Of a stretch of 64,000 nt of DNA, positions 1-16,361 are shown in pieces. Within the stretch, counting starts at the first letter, position 1; every line of letters begins with the position of its first letter. The DNA lies in contig JAIXMF010000004.1 of NCBI GenBank assembly GCA_025201365.1, positions 806,001-870,000 of the forward strand. The letters are read 5' to 3'. The notes under the pieces were generated by a model. The model was given only the letters and a program-made list of their open reading frames with translations. It was not told where the DNA came from and ran no database searches. This stretch comes from Syncephalis plumigaleata (Eukaryota > Zoopagomycota > Zoopagomycetes > Zoopagales > Piptocephalidaceae). A program made the position numbers and the translations under genes.

Positions 1-1
1 G

Positions 2-1549
2 GCATCGTCTACAAATAAACTGGTAACTCGTCAGATTAACGATTGGAATGGACGAACCAACGGATTTGCATCCCCCGTCAAGGCATTAAGTACATTTGCC
101 TCGCATATTAAGCAGCCCTTTGATGCGGATAAAGTGCAGGTGGTACCATTGCAAGGAGACACTAAATCCACCGGTCAATCCTATCTCATTAAGAATGTCG
201 ATTTCACGGAACATGGCAATGTCACCGTGTCACAATCGTATCTTCAACTTGACGAGCATAGCCTAGTGCCAACCTGGCAATTCTACGTGCCAATGCCGTT
301 AAATCACTTTTCCATCCATGTATCGGCAGATGGCAACAAGCTACTCTACCTGCATGATCTCGTTAATTTCGCCAGTTATCGTGTAGTGAAACTTGGCGAT
401 AATAATCCTGTGGATACACCACGTCAATTGCTCGTTGATCCTGCCGATAAAACGGCATCACCGAATGGATGGCACACAAGGATCAAAACGATTTACCAGT
501 ACCATTGGTAATAATGTATTTGCTCAGGCGAATATGAAGCAACAGGAACCAACTGGGAAAATGGTTATCGTCCTAATGGTGGAAATGATCTCAAGTTCGA
601 TTATCCGTTCGATACGAAGAAGGCACCCAAATCCAATGTGGATGCCTCCATTACCAATCTCTTCTATCTCGTCAATACCGCGCATGATCTTTTCTACAAA
701 TACGGATTTGACGAGGTAGCGGGTAATTTCCAGGAGGACAATGGTACAAAAGGCGGCAAAGGAGGAGATGCCGTTATCGCTCATGCTTTATACGGTTATA
801 ACAAATCGTCTGCTTATCGTAATAATGCATTCTTCAAATCGACTGAGGATGGCAAGCGCCCGATGCTGGCCATGTACGCGTTCGATGGACAGAAACCGGA
901 ACGAGACGGTGCCATGGAGAATGGCGTCGTTCTTCACGAGTACGGACATGGTGTATCCAATCGATTAACCGGTGGTCCATCTAACGTCGATTGTCTATCC
1001 GATGGCTATGCCGCTGGTATGAACGAGGGCTGGAGCGACTTTTACGCCTACTGGATGGAGATGAAGGCAACCGATAAACCGACGAAACAAGTCGAATTCG
1101 GCCATTATAGCGCTGGTAGCAGTTTCCGTATTCATCCATATTCGACGGATTTAACGGCGAATCCCTTAAAAGTCGATAAGTTAAACGATAAAAACTGGAC
1201 TAGGGATAAATACAGTGTTGGCACATTGTGGGCCACTATATTGTATGAAGTGTACTGGAGCCTAGTGAACAAGCTGGGATTTCAAGAGAATCTATTCTCG
1301 GCCGATCTAAGCAAGGGTAACACATTGCTATTGCAATTGGTACTTGATGGTTTGAAGATGCAGCCATGTAATCCTACATTTATCACTGCTCGTAATGCCA
1401 TCATCGAGGCTGAACATGTTATAACCGGTGGCAAGCATGCCTGTGAATTATGGCGTGGATTTGCTAAGCGTGGTCTTGGCTATGATGCCATCGATAAGCA
1501 GCAGCAATTGGTACCGGGTTATGGTCTTCCTACCAATTGTAAAGCATAG
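2..1549 (+). CDS. Fungalysin-type secreted metallopeptidase (M36), 5' end outside the window
   Basis: A zinc endopeptidase of the fungalysin family, normally secreted as a pre-pro-enzyme and used for extracellular protein digestion. The frame is open from base 2, so signal peptide and part of the propeptide lie to the left. The catalytic core is clear: HEYGHGVSNRLTGG (His codon at 935-937) is the HEXXH helix, and GMNEGWSDFYA about 30 residues later supplies the third zinc ligand. The end LVPGYGLPTNCKA with a TAG at 1547-1549 fits the family. The reading frame leaves phase near 475 (GWHT to QGSKRF) and returns near 530 (AQANM to EATGTNW, apparently one lost G). The protein reads through sensibly across both points, so these look like compensating single-base indels rather than an intron. 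Family assignment is firm; whether the gene is intact is not. Confidence 0.93.
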
Positions 1550-1640
1550 CATTATATTACCATTAATAAAGAAGCAATAACGATCCATTGATTAACATAG
1601 GAACACAGCAATTTAACAAGATATTTATGTGTTTATTTGT

Positions 1641-4600
1641 TTAGAACCATGGCTGCCATCCTATAATGAACAAATGAATAAATGATAAATTAAATATGAT
1701 GATAATGGCAATGGCTTACCTGGAAAAATACGACATAGATTCTCTTCATTGGTGGCCTCTCTAATTAGATCGTTTACTTTACACGAGACATCAACAGTAC
1801 GAGCTAGTTTAGCTTGAACTGTTGCTAGAGCTCTTTCTGCCTCGGTATTCACCGGTTTAGCATTGAATCTAACGGATGGCAACACTGGTGTATTATCGGG
1901 ATTATTCTCACGATGCATCGGTACCGTGTCACCCTCTTGTAAATGAATGACCTTTAACGGCGATATCTCCCTAGTTATGCGACAATCAGCATCAGTAATG
2001 ATAGTGTTGTCATCGAATAAGTGTGTGTGTACACGTATACTTACCAGCTGTAAAGAGGATCATAACGGAATACATCGAGTATAGCGAGTAGATCACCACT
2101 ATTCTCGCGTAGTACGCGTAGTACTTCCTCGCATCCCTTACGGAATACACCCTCGACACCGGCAATACCCATACCGTCCACCATGTCACGCGTGAGGCGG
2201 AATGGTACACGTTCCGGTGTGGGTAGTAGTTTGCCTTGATCGAAAGCGATACCCAAATCAATGTGTACGACTTCGGCGGTCGTACGATCGATGAGTATGT
2301 TCTGCGCGTGTCTATCGCCAATACCTAACACGTAGCCAACCATGGATGATACGGCAACACTTTCGTATAACTATTACGACGTTCGAACCATAACTGAGTA
2401 TCCTGATACTGATCAATGAAAAAGTATCGGAACACTGGTTTGAAGTGTGCCTGTATATTAACGTATACTTGTAATTTACTTGCCAATGTCGATTCCGCTT
2501 TACTATGCTCCTCGCTCATTAATTGTCGACAATGAGTTGCCGTCCAATCCTTGGGTCGATAACTATATTTACATAATAGAAATATTAATTACTATCACTA
2601 TTACTATTACTAGTATTACATTTTATGTGCTCGTGACAAATAATCTCCTAATGGGCAGGTATCATTAACCCATTGTAATACGCCAGCCCGTGGTGACAAT
2701 GGTACCACTTTATACGTGCGTAGCTTCAATCGTCGTTCTCGTGTGGCTACATTCTTCAATAGTAGCTGATTGACAATACCAAACACTTGTTCTAACACGG
2801 CATCTTGTCGTAGATCATCATTGCCCTTAACCTAATTCATTTCAATGAGTATATATATGTATATATATATATATGATTATTATGTGTATCAACATTACCA
2901 ATTGTGTATACCAACGACCATCACTGCCCTGACATTCAATAATACGCGGTAGATTGATACCACCTGCCACTCGGAATCGATGACCAAATCCGCTAATCGA
3001 TACGAAATTGGAATAATTGCCCGTTGCTTCAATGGCTAAATCATGCGTCATAATCGGTACACTTGGCATTGCTTCTAATCGTGGTAGACTAAGTTTACGC
3101 TCAAATGGAATGCCATCCTTTACGGCATTTGGTGTTAATTTGTCACGCGCCACCGGTGATAGTGCAATCTCCATATAAGCATCAGCTAGTATCTCCATGG
3201 ATTTAACAATTTCACTCATTTTCGGGTCATTCTTCAGTTGTTTCAGTATAACACGAGCTACCGTGGCTCTTGATTGTGTGCCACTCTTATCCGCATGACT
3301 ACTACTTAGATTGGTGACCGAGTTACGTAAGGCGATGATTTGGTACAACGTATGAAATGGATGTTTACGCGTCATTCGTCGTACAAGTGATCTCAGCTGT
3401 TCGGGGAAACGACCGGGGATATCCTCCATTCTGGCCGATAGTTGATATACAAGCGGGATGAACTTGTAACTCGGCACTTGCGGTAGCCATCGAGCTGTAA
3501 CGGATAGTGCACCATGATTGTCATTATGCTTGAACCAAAGAGACATGACACGAAACACCGATAGATCGTATCGACAGCATAGTTTCAAGGAGCGTAGATA
3601 GTTCTCTAGACTCTTCTCTAACAGCAATTGTTGCCTAGCATGCTCACGTTCGATTTCCTCTTGATCTTGATGCGCTTGAATGTCCACACGTCGACGATGT
3701 CGCAACAAATTGGCCTTCTCCTTGTCGGATGTCGCATTGGCTAGCATGGTATCACACGCACGTACTTCGGCTTGTTTCTGAGCGTGCATCATTCGAAGTT
3801 GTTGCAATTCAGGTGCATCCGTATATGTTGCAATTGTTGATCGGCATAAATGGCCAAAAGGTACTCTGCTTTGCCTAGATCTTTCGGTGCCAGTTGGTCC
3901 GAGTGAGCACTTGCCGGTTCAAAGTAGCGTCGTATAATCTTCTCCGGATGTTCCATTTGCTCTTTCGTTTTCCATTTACCCTATTCGATACTGTGAGTGC
4001 AATGGTTAAAATTCAAATGGCATGAGCGCACTTACAAGTAGACGAAGCAAGGTTGCTTGATGTACAACTTGTACATGATTATCGGCGAGTAACTTTTCCG
4101 TTTGTCGCATGGCTAATGTACGCTCACCTTGTTTCCATAGTAGTTTCGCTTCTTCAATGGCAAGTGATAACTGATTGAATGATAGATTCGGCGAACAGGC
4201 AGCTACCGTTTTTGCTTGTTGCAAGGCATTTTGCGCCAAGTGTACCTGATGATTCTTACGCGCTAATCCGGATATCTTTAATAAATGTTGGTATAAATAG
4301 TGTTCAACCTTATTGAAATCGATAGCTCCATTGGTTAATTGATTCAGTGCTAGTAGCAATGCTGTCGATCGTACTGCCACCACCTGTTCAACACTATCGA
4401 ATCTAGATTATCAATAGTTAGTACATATAATCATAATAGTAGACATCCATATGATTTATGCTTACCGATTCACATGAGCATGGTAGTCAATCGATTATTC
4501 CATTGCTGTGTTATATCATCTATGGAATCGGTTTGCTGCCTCAAGTAGGCCATCATCTCTTCGAGTTCAATTAATGATTGCAAATAACGTAATTTCGGTA

Positions 4601-7600
4601 CAATTGCTATATGATGCATATTGGTTGCAATCATTGTTGTCCAATATACTCGAGTGTCTCCTTGATGGATTGCTCGAATTGACCACTGCCGGACACGTTG
4701 TATGATTGCATCGATTGTAGACATCGGAATAGATTGGCCTGCTCGCTAACTCGTCCCATAGTATTGATCGATGCATCGAATTGACCATGACGCCATGCTG
4801 ATTCTAATTGCATATCAATTGCTTCGGTATTCTGATATACAGCATTACTACTGCTACTGATATTACATTCTTGGTCCAACTTGTGATATAATCAAGTCGT
4901 TGTCGATGCATCCAAGATGTCCCATGGCACGCATTACCGCCAAGTAGTTTGTCGTTTCATCCGGTATCGTATTCGATAGTATTGAAGTCATGGAGACAGT
5001 CTCCAATTGTCCCTCATTATGCAGTAGACTGGCCGTCCAATGATGGTCAAGCTCGAATCGTTGCGTAAGTGATTGTAACGAAATGGAAATATCCAATCCA
5101 TGATAACTATCCGAGTCATCGATTTTAGCGTAAATAGTACGTAATAGCGCGCATTCCTCATCGACTTGTTGTTGTTGCTGCTCCATTGGCTGCGGTGTAT
5201 CTTGTCGTAGCATTCGAGCCAGTTCCGTATACATTAGCGCGGTATACGGTGCCTCGCTAATCAATGCAACCTTGGCCGCTACAAAGTAATCAATATCTAG
5301 CCATCGATTACTGGCGAACATGGTCGATTCCGTGGGTTTCATCTGACTGCGTAAATGAGCGATAACCGCCAATATGGCACCGGTAACCTTCTTTTCATCC
5401 TCCAACATACTAGATCCTACTACGTATTTGTCGGCAATAAGTGATAACCATCGATTACAAGCAATTGATAGGTGTCGTCGTGGACATGTATCCTGTACGT
5501 GTTCACATTCTGGTTCACGAGTAGCATGCTGGTATAAGAGTAAATGGACCATCGAGGGTAGTATTTCATCACCAAGTTGTGGCTGATAAACGAGTAATGC
5601 CGCGATATGGCGTAGTACCGGATCACCTAATGCATCGATTACGGCGCGAGTGGCCGCGCTAATCCATGCGTTGAAGTTGTTCTTGTACTGCCATACTTGA
5701 TTATTTAACGCGACGGTAGGTATCGATTCCGATAATGGTTGATACTCGCTGCAGAATATTAGCAGGATACGCTGCGTCTCTTCGTCTAGACCACGGAATG
5801 CTTCACCGCCTTCTTCAGTGGCTAGAATACGCATTAGTGTACGCGTGGCCAATCCACTAACTGTGATGTCGTCATCGAATAACAATTGCGCCACCACTTT
5901 AGTACCGAAACAACGTGCCTGTCCCACGACACTATTCGTTTTCTTGTTAACGGAAGTGCTAGTAGCACGCGTATTACTACTACTACTACTAGTTGATTTA
6001 ACACCGAGTGTCTTTTGTTGTTCACGATAGGAGTACACGCCCAGTTTACCGATACAGCGTAACAAGTCGGTTCTTGCTTTGGGATCGGTTGTTTTCTCCA
6101 GGGAATCAATAAGAAATGCCAATGGTTCGGTTGCCGCATCAAACGACAAGTAATCCGACATGTGATGTTGTAGTCCCTTGATGTATAATCGTTGCAACGG
6201 CCCTTGTAACTTCAAATAGGGAGATCGATAAAGCAGAATGGCCTCAGTGGCAGTTGGTGTTACATCGCTCGATTGCATTATGACACGCTCCATCCAATCG
6301 ACAAGTGCCGATATACGATCCATGGATTGTTTAATCGGTATAGAAGTTGTTTCCATCGTTGATTCTAAAGCGAATTTAGTCAAGTGACGCGACGTCTGCC
6401 ATAGCGGTGATGTATGCACGGATGTCATCGACGAGTTAGACATGGCCATCGATATCATTTCCGGAATGATTTGCTCGATCAAGAAAATGGCCGTTGTCGT
6501 GTGGACACGCGTTGATATCACGGCACAAGTGATGGTAAGCTCGCCTAGATAGCGTAGCAGCTGACCAATGGCACCAACTAGATGCAATGTGGATTTCAAC
6601 GTTAACAATCGAATAGATCGATACATGAGCATGCGTAATAGATAGTCCTCCTCCATATTGCTCATGGCAATGATAAGACAGATAATATCGAATAGACGAC
6701 GCTGCTCATCGGTGCCGTGTATCTTCTCGATACTCTCGAATAGACTGTGCAGGATAAATGTGACACGTAACGGTTTAAGGAACACGTCGATGGCTTGCTC
6801 GTTGAACATGTGCGCTAGATATTCGACAGCCTGTAGAATATTCTCCACAGAATAATAAAGAGTGGATGCGGTATAAATATTGATAGATGGCGTAACCTCA
6901 TTATGCTCGGCTAGAATATGCGTCAATCGATCACGCGTCATTTCCTGCGAGGTTAGACGCTCCAATAAATCGACTCGATGCGGATTTGCCGTCAATGCAA
7001 ACAGCTGCCCAACACACCCGATATCTGCTGTGACATTAGGCGATCGAATCTATTGGCACCGAGTCGTTGACGTAGGAATTGTTTCACGATATAATTGGCA
7101 TCATTACGACGTTCTGTAAAGTACATGGGCAGGGTAGCCGCGATAATGGCCGCGTAATGATTGGTTAATAAAGCATCAAGTTGGATTTGTAAATGCTGCG
7201 CGAGTTCAATGAGTTGTCGCATTGCCGGCGTATCATCGGTCGAATCGATCGTCATGGAGCGACTAAGCATGAAGCGAGTACTACCTGCAACTTCTCGCAG
7301 AATTCTCCATAGTCTCATACTCGAATAAACGTATCGGTAATTGCCATAGTCGTCCCTCGTTAATCGCGGTCACAATAATGGGACGTCGATAGGCCCACAT
7401 CAATTGCTCACGCGTGCTATAGCCCATGACACTTGCCGCGATATCAAGTAGTTTCTGCAATCCAACCATTATCCAAGATGTCGACGGTACGGGATACTTG
7501 AACAATTCCGGTAGTGTAATGTTCCCCAATCGCCCTGATTCAAACTGGATAGTTGAACTAGCGTCCAAATACGTGACAATGAAGCGGGAATATTCTGATC

Positions 7601-10600
7601 GAGTGTGTTGAGACGATGTAGTATCGCATCGAGTCCACCGCTGGACATTACCCTAGCCGGTTGTTCCTGCCATAGGGTGGCAAGTAGATTGGCCGCCTCA
7701 ATACGAATGGTAAATTCTGGATCCTCGATCGATCCAAGTAAACTAACAAATAGCGCGGATATCGCTGCTTCACTGTCGCTATCGTCTATGGACCAAAGAC
7801 GAGCGACTAGACGATAGTATTCGATACGTACGCGCCATGGCAAAACTTGCTTGCCATTAAGCTTGTCAAACCAACCGACGACCACCTTAATCTGTTCTAG
7901 CATGGTGTCTGTTAATGTAATCGCTCGATTATTACGCTGTACCAGTCTGAGTACACCTGTAAATCCACGCAACACGGTAATAAGTGCATCGCGATCCTTC
8001 TCCGTTTGACGACTTTCAAGTAGCGTTTGGTAGCTAGGCAGTATTGACCAATTATTGAGACATCATCAAGTGATATAAATGGATGTTCAAGTAAGTGACG
8101 CGTATCGTACTGCGTAAGATGCTCCAGTAATCGTGGCCAGAACAGACTAGGTTCATCCAATTCGCAAGTATGATAAATAGATCAGCTAGTATATTACTTG
8201 TAATGGCCTGTCGTATTGGAATAATTCCACATCTGATATCAATGTCGATCCTGCTGATGTTACCGCTGCGTCGATGTTGTCGATATAGGCAAACCAAAGA
8301 AATCAGCAAGTATTCGATTGGCATGAACATGTTCAAGTCTAGTCCATAAATGAATGGTATCATGATCACCGAATTCCTCTAGTACCATCGTGTTATTGTT
8401 GTTCATGTTCATGTTCATGTTACTACTACGACTATGATGACTATCTCGAAATCCATGCCGGTACTATCATCTGCAGCATTATCGTTATTGTTTGTACTAT
8501 GACGGCAGTGTCCACATTCGCACTAGCTACCATAACTACGAGGAAGAATGTCCTCTAAGCGACGGTCTTGATTTATCCTGTAATATCGCTAATAATCGTT
8601 CAACGAGTTGATGCAATAAAGGCTGAGCATACCATTGACGCCATACGAGACATTGTCGATGTGCTTTCTCGTAATCCTTCACTTGACTAGCCAATGGATC
8701 GAGTAAATAGGCAGTCGTTGATCCAACACTACTGCTTGATCTAATAGCAATAGTATTGGTATAGATAATGGTGTCTCCACCGCTAGTAATGATGACTGTA
8801 GTGTTGCGATTAGTAATTCCATATCCGAATTCAATTGATGTGTAAAGAATAGTTCCTTAGCACTCGGTGTATCTACAACTAGCGTGGCTATCTGACTAAC
8901 CAAGATGAACACATAGTATAATATGGATAACTGCGTGGTGCGTATATCTTACTATCACTATTATTGATCGCTAATGATTGTATTAATTCCGTACATAGTT
9001 TAGATAACTGTCCCGCACACTCTCAATGTTAGACTCTAATGTCTGACTAAATTGATCACATTCTACTAGTAATGTGTGGAAATAACGATCCTGATAACTA
9101 TTGCTACTCGTAAAAGTAATGTATATCGTTGTAGGATGGCTGATCTCATGGCGTAAATCATTTCCTCTGATAAATGTGTCGGTGTAAGTAATGGTTGAGG
9201 TTGTGGCCATACTGATGACTCGCTACTTGTCATGCTCGATAGAAAATGATGCAACCAATTAAGCATGTCGATGGATAATAGATCAGATCGAGTTGATTCA
9301 TTTTGAATACACGTTACTAATTGTTTGGCTAACATATCAATAAGCATGGTGTTGTTGGCGTGGATACTAGTCGAGGAAGATCGCCAACTAAGATGAACTA
9401 ATAATTCCAATGTGATGGGATTAAAGAAGTGCGTTTGAATATTCAATAGTGCCTCCATAATACGTGTGTGATCCGGCGTTATCGCATATGTCGTGCTGGA
9501 TCCGTAATGACATTGGCCATTGATAGGCTACACATAATAGAATAGCTGAGCTGTTCGTGTTGATGCAGGTGCACTAGTGAATCGACTAGCAATATCATCG
9601 AGTAGTCTGTCAATATGACACTCATCCACGAGACAACGTGCCAATGACGGGATACGTTCACGAGATGCCAGTCGTATTAGAGCAGCGATACAAGCAATCG
9701 CCCAACCTTGTAATTCGGGCCTAGCCGTTTCAACACAATCGAATAAATGTTGCACCAATGTCAAGTAATGCTCGTCTTTAAAGTAGCGACATGCCAAGCG
9801 AGTATCTTGTAGCATAAAGAACAATAGCTGATGATATGTTTGTGCGTGTATCTCCGTGGTGAATGAACAAGGTCGCGATAATTCAGTCAAGAATAGAGAG
9901 GTGAAGTCGGTGGTACGACTCTTCTTCGTAGGTCGTCGTGATCTCGATGACAATTTGTATCACTGAATCCTTCCAAGTGTTGTTGCGTGCCAACAATTAG
10001 AAATTACGTGCAGCTAGTGTCAGTGATGTCCAACTGCTGACTAGCACCTTATCCTCTAGTAATAGCGATGAAGCTGTCATCATAGGTTGAGTGAATAGAC
10101 ACAAACCATCCTTAGATGATGATGATGATGACGATGATGATGATGGATTAACTATGATCCACTATAGAAATGAATATGCTCCATACGTAATGGTGTACAT
10201 AGTCGCATTGCTGCTAATTCGGAAACTAGATAATCGTAATAGGATAATTGTGTGCATACAGTTGAAGTGATATCGATTGTAATGTTTTACGAACTAGTTG
10301 ATCGGTAGGTGCATTCTCACATTCCTTGCTATTTATGCTATCTTCATCGTTGTCGTCGCCATTATCGTCGATACAATATTGCTCGTTAATTGCATTATCC
10401 ATGGCAAATCCGTGTAGATCAATAAAGTGACATTGCATAAATTGCAAAGTAAGACGTCGTACCGTTAAATCTTTAGTATCCCATCCGGTGGATATGTATG
10501 GGAATACAGCACGCGTAAATTGTTGCAATTCCTCAAGAGCACCCATACCAATCTCATATAATAAATGATTAGTAGCTGCTAACATATATGCTCGTCCACT

Positions 10601-11334
10601 AGTTTCTATTTCACGCTCCTTGAAATAGTTTAGCAGTATATCAAGTAGTGCTGTCGTGTGTTTGGTCAAAGGTATCGTCTCTACTGATAGTAGTACACAG
10701 AACAGCTGAGCTAGTTCACTCTCTATCGCACCTGTATAGGATTTGCCGCGTTAATCTACTGCACTAATGCAACTACTCGATGACACGTTTTACCTTGTTC
10801 AGAGGACTGACCCTGATGTCTAGTCACCGGTTGACTGGTACGATTCAAACCACACCGACAAATATCGACGAGTTGCTCCCATGCCGGCGACACTAGACGA
10901 CTACGATATTGCGGCTGTCTTAGAATACACTTGAGTACGCGTGCATACTCGAGCAGTAATGGCTCGCATAGTTCGTTCTCACGTAGTGGCAACACACCAA
11001 TGGCACTCTCCCATAGAATACGCGCGAGACGTGGGGTTATTTGCGTATAGCATAAATCAATAACGGTGCATAAATCACGGGCAAGACGCGTCATACGCGT
11101 TTCCAAACGTGCATTACCAGCGGCGGTACGTTCCTTGCCTATTAACGCGGCACGTTCCAGTTCGATAGATTCCAATAGTGCTTCCACGAGTTGAGTCCAG
11201 TCGCTAGCGGTGTACTGTGCTATCATTTCGTGTCGATACGCGGTTAACGTCCGCAACAGGAGTGATTCTCCTTCTTGTCGCTCTGTCGACTTGCTCGAAC
11301 AAAGAAGCGAGCAACATTCGTGGAGATCTAGCAT
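1641..11334 (-). CDS. TEL1: Tel1/ATM-like PI3K-related DNA-damage checkpoint kinase
   Basis: A PIKK kinase of the ATM/Tel1 branch, acting at double-strand breaks and telomeres. Order from the N terminus (11334): a TAN-like start, long HEAT-type helical region, FAT/TPR region (about 4000-5000), kinase domain (about 3000-2045), FATC (1641-1760). Kinase landmarks are [11 protein letters not shown], the catalytic loop [11 protein letters not shown] (Asp about 2316), [11 protein letters not shown] (Asp about 2259) and [18 protein letters not shown] ends in FPGWQPWF, with TAA at 1641-1643. Splice sites give exons 1641-1660, 1720-1970, 2045-2562, 2620-2831, 2899-3980, 4036-4402 and 4474 upward; the remaining 5' part appears almost intronless. 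Conserved protein continues across at least eight frame changes, near 2362, 3815, 4645, 4885, 7010, 7300, 7560 and 8045; the one near 2362 reads as AAAA collapsed to AAA. Upstream of 8160 the frames are fragmented and no exact model is offered. It is either over-fragmented by sequence errors or a decayed gene; conservation argues for the former. Confidence 0.9.
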
Positions 11335-12811
<1,477 letters not shown>

Positions 12812-13049
12812 TGAACATGAATCTTTTTATACTGATTACATTACAAATATGATTTATTTTAATCCAAAAACAAGTGGAAAGAAAGAAAGAAAGAAAGAGT
12901 GAGATCATCTATACATAGAATGGAATGTACTACACGCCATGATATCTATTTAATGATTTATAATTCAAAATAGGTTCATGTATTTATATGAAAGAATGTG
13001 TATATAATTGTAATAGCTATAGTAATAGTAGTATATATATGAAATGAAT

Positions 13050-16000
13050 CTATTCATGGATATGATTCTCCTTATCGTCCAACTCATTATCTTGAGCCAG
13101 TAACTCATTTTCATACATTAATTCACCTGTTGGTATTGTTCGTGTAGATGGTGGTGTAGTCAATGTATCACGAGGTAATGGTGCTGATGCAGACGACGAT
13201 GCAGACGACGATGCAGATCTAGCTAATGGAGAGGTAAGCATCGCTTTACTCTCTCCCGTCATTTCTACACTATCCTCATCGTATTCGTCTTCTTCACCGA
13301 ATGCCTCGTACAATTCACGAGTGGTAACGTAACGACGTGCCTGTTGTATAATACCATGACTATGTGCATGATTATTATCGAGACCTCCGTTGAAATCGAT
13401 ATCTCCATTGGGATCCAATGCATGGAATTCATAGCCATCCTGTCCGTAACCACGTCGTAATAATCCTAGTCGACGTCGATCATAGAAACGTTTCTTGGCC
13501 CAGTAAGCGAGACCCGCTATGATGAGTGCTAATACTACACCGAATGCAGCATAACTAATAAAGTGTAATCGACTTGTTTTAGCATCCACTACACCACTAC
13601 CATTATTAATGGCGTGTACATCCACACCAGTTGCATTACTTGTTGTTGTATTGTCATCAGATAGTGAACCTGTCATATTAGTCATCGTAGTGTCATTGAT
13701 ATGACTACTAGTATTGCCTAATTGATCTGATACACTTGATGATGACGATGATGATGATGATGATGTGTCATTGACAACAAAGTTCGGTTGTGCACTACCC
13801 CACCACTTGATCTTCCAATGATTGAGTTTACCCGTTCGAAGTGGATTGATTTTATCACGTATATTAATGGTCCATGCACCTAGTGCAGGTTCATCCCTAT
13901 TATTCATTCAGTTAGCTACTTTATAGTAATAGTAATAAATAGCTTGCTATTATAACTTACCAGTGTTTCACTGTCATGAATGTCCAATCCTTGAATCCTT
14001 CATTACTCTCGTCATTTCTACGCATAGCTGATAGTTTAGATACAACATTTTGTGGTGATATTAGGTAGACTTCAATGTCACCTCGTCGTTGATGTGTGAT
14101 ATCCGCAGTTACTGTAATGTGTTCAAGATGTTGAAATCCATTAGTAGTGATCTCTGATTCCGTTAGTACAATCGTGTTATTAATGCCGGAATGTCCATGA
14201 GGAATCGTTTCATTGACGATAGACAATTTACTTTCAATCGATGTTTGCGGATTGACGAGCGTATAATTCTTTGCCATTTCTACAATACGATAGGTGTCTA
14301 TTTTACCAAATCCATACATGTTACTATGCAAATATCCGGCAGCAGTTTTTGACCAAGATTTATCGTCAAGATTGAATGGTATGGCAGTTCGTACGGTCAA
14401 GTGTTGTATGTCACGCCATGTTAAATCGGGACTAGTGCAAAGTTAGTATAATGATAGTAGTAAACTTGATACAGCATCTAATACACTTACCGTATTGATA
14501 GAACGAGTGCGTAGATACCAGCAACTAGTGGTGCTGCTGCTGATGTGCCACCATGACGTTGACTACATGAACGCTGACCATTATCTGTCGTATACTATTA
14601 TTGTCGTATTATATCATTAGTTAGTGACGCTACATAATATTTACTACTATTGCTACTACTTACAATATAGCTACCACTACCACTACTGTAAGTAACGACC
14701 ATTAATGCAGAGCATGCCTCTGAATAAATGGGATGCTGATTAAATCGATCGATAGCACCTACGGTAACTGAATAGATACTATTCGTGTAGCCATCACAAT
14801 TACAATGATCATCGAATCCACCGCCATTACCAGAGGCAAACACGAATACAATGCCTTTACCGCCTCGACCCTTCTTGATAGCATTGATCATGGCATCCAT
14901 TACTATGGGATGTGGACCATCCAACGATTGACCATCATCAGGTGGACCCCAACTACATGAGTAGATATGATTGTCTTGATAGCCGTAATTCAGTGAGAGT
15001 GCCTCATCTGTATCTGTAATATCAGCTGATAATATACGAATGCCTAGTATCATTACAGCAATGTCAATATATATATATATATATGCATCTAGTCGTTATT
15101 ACTTACCGGCTACTTTAGCTTCATAGGCAATACCTACACCGCATACATCATTACGAACTGCTGCCACTTCACCGGCACATCGTGTACCATGAATATCTTC
15201 CGGTAATCGAGGCATTGGCATTTTAACGTGATCATTAAAATCGTAGGAACCCTTGGCAAACTATTCAATCTAATTAGTACTATAGTATATATATCCACTA
15301 TAGTATATACTTACAAAGTTGTCCTTAATGTCCTCGCTTGTGAAATCGATACCATCATCGACTAGGGCAATGACTACGTTTTTACCGGTTATACCTTGTT
15401 GCCATACACCAGTAATATTGATATCATTATGAGGTTGCTGATAATTGTAGAGATGCCATTGATTATGATAGCCAGGATCATGAATACCGAGTGCCTTAAT
15501 GATGGCATCTTGTTGCTTAGCATTATGATCAATGGGTATGATACCGCGTTTGTGTCGTTTATACGGCAGTTGCAGCGATATATGATCGATAGATTGAATA
15601 ATAGAGTCTGATCGTCGATTAATACGCGTCTTACGAAGAGTGGCATCATTTAGTTGATTGTAATGTTTTATGACTGGATCATTCTCGCTAACGGTCGATA
15701 TATCACGTCTCGTTAATGATCGTTTCTTTATATTAGCATACGTGTCATTTGACGTATTATTGCTACTAATCCTTGTTAATAATGAATCTGATGGTTTTAC
15801 CGAATAGTAGAATGGATGTGCTAGCGTTGCTGTACGGAATAGATGATATGAGGCGAGTTCACCTACTGGCCCCACATATTCAATTTCTAACAATGATGCC
15901 GCGTCATCAACATACACATCTGGCAATGACAAGATATAGTAGCGATACTGTGTATGATCCATGGAATAGACGTGTGGATGCTGAGACACTTCCTGCATCG

Positions 16001-16361
16001 AATCATCCTTTACTCGAGCCATCATAGCGGTATCAGGCTTGGTCTCTAAACGTTGAAGTACCGACGAGGAGGACGACGACGACGTTGCTGCCCCTTTATC
16101 GTCGAGGTTGGCTTCAATCAATAACGAGGTGTAATGCTGAATACCCGTTGAATGTCTAAACGACAATAGGAAGAGTATTGCAAGTGCTCCGAGAGCAAGG
16201 ATGACACTGGTCAACATACACGACTGAATTCGTCTACTACTACTACTATTGCTATTGCTGTTATTATACGTCGTTCGGTGAGATGAACCAGACGGTGAAG
16301 CAACACAATTCAATAGCGTGTTTCGCCAACGAATGAGTGTTAAACGAGTGGCATGGAGCAT
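13050..16361 (-). CDS. KEX2: Kexin, Golgi subtilisin-like proprotein convertase
   Basis: Calcium-dependent serine protease that cuts after dibasic sites in secretory proteins in the late Golgi. Exons: 15315-16361, 15107-15260, 14664-15043, 14491-14594, 13961-14431, 13050-13896, together 3003 bases or 1000 residues with no frame break. The catalytic Asp is in ALVDDGIDF, His in HGTRCAGE, oxyanion Asn in FASGNGG and Ser in RHGGTSAAAP. A P (Homo B) domain follows, then a Ser-rich stalk, one membrane helix (about YAAFGVVLALIIAGLAYW) and an acidic cytoplasmic tail with YEFHAL and YEAF motifs like trans-Golgi retrieval signals. Dibasic sites such as KRHKR/GII mark likely propeptide self-cleavage. 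The first ATG gives 48 hydrophilic residues before the hydrophobic segment; Met49 would start a classical signal peptide and may be the true start. Confidence 0.96.

Noticed and set aside
2338-2367. Short intron to explain the frame change in the TEL1 kinase domain
   Set aside because: There is no room for an intron; one added A gives the expected conserved residues, so a one-base loss is simpler.
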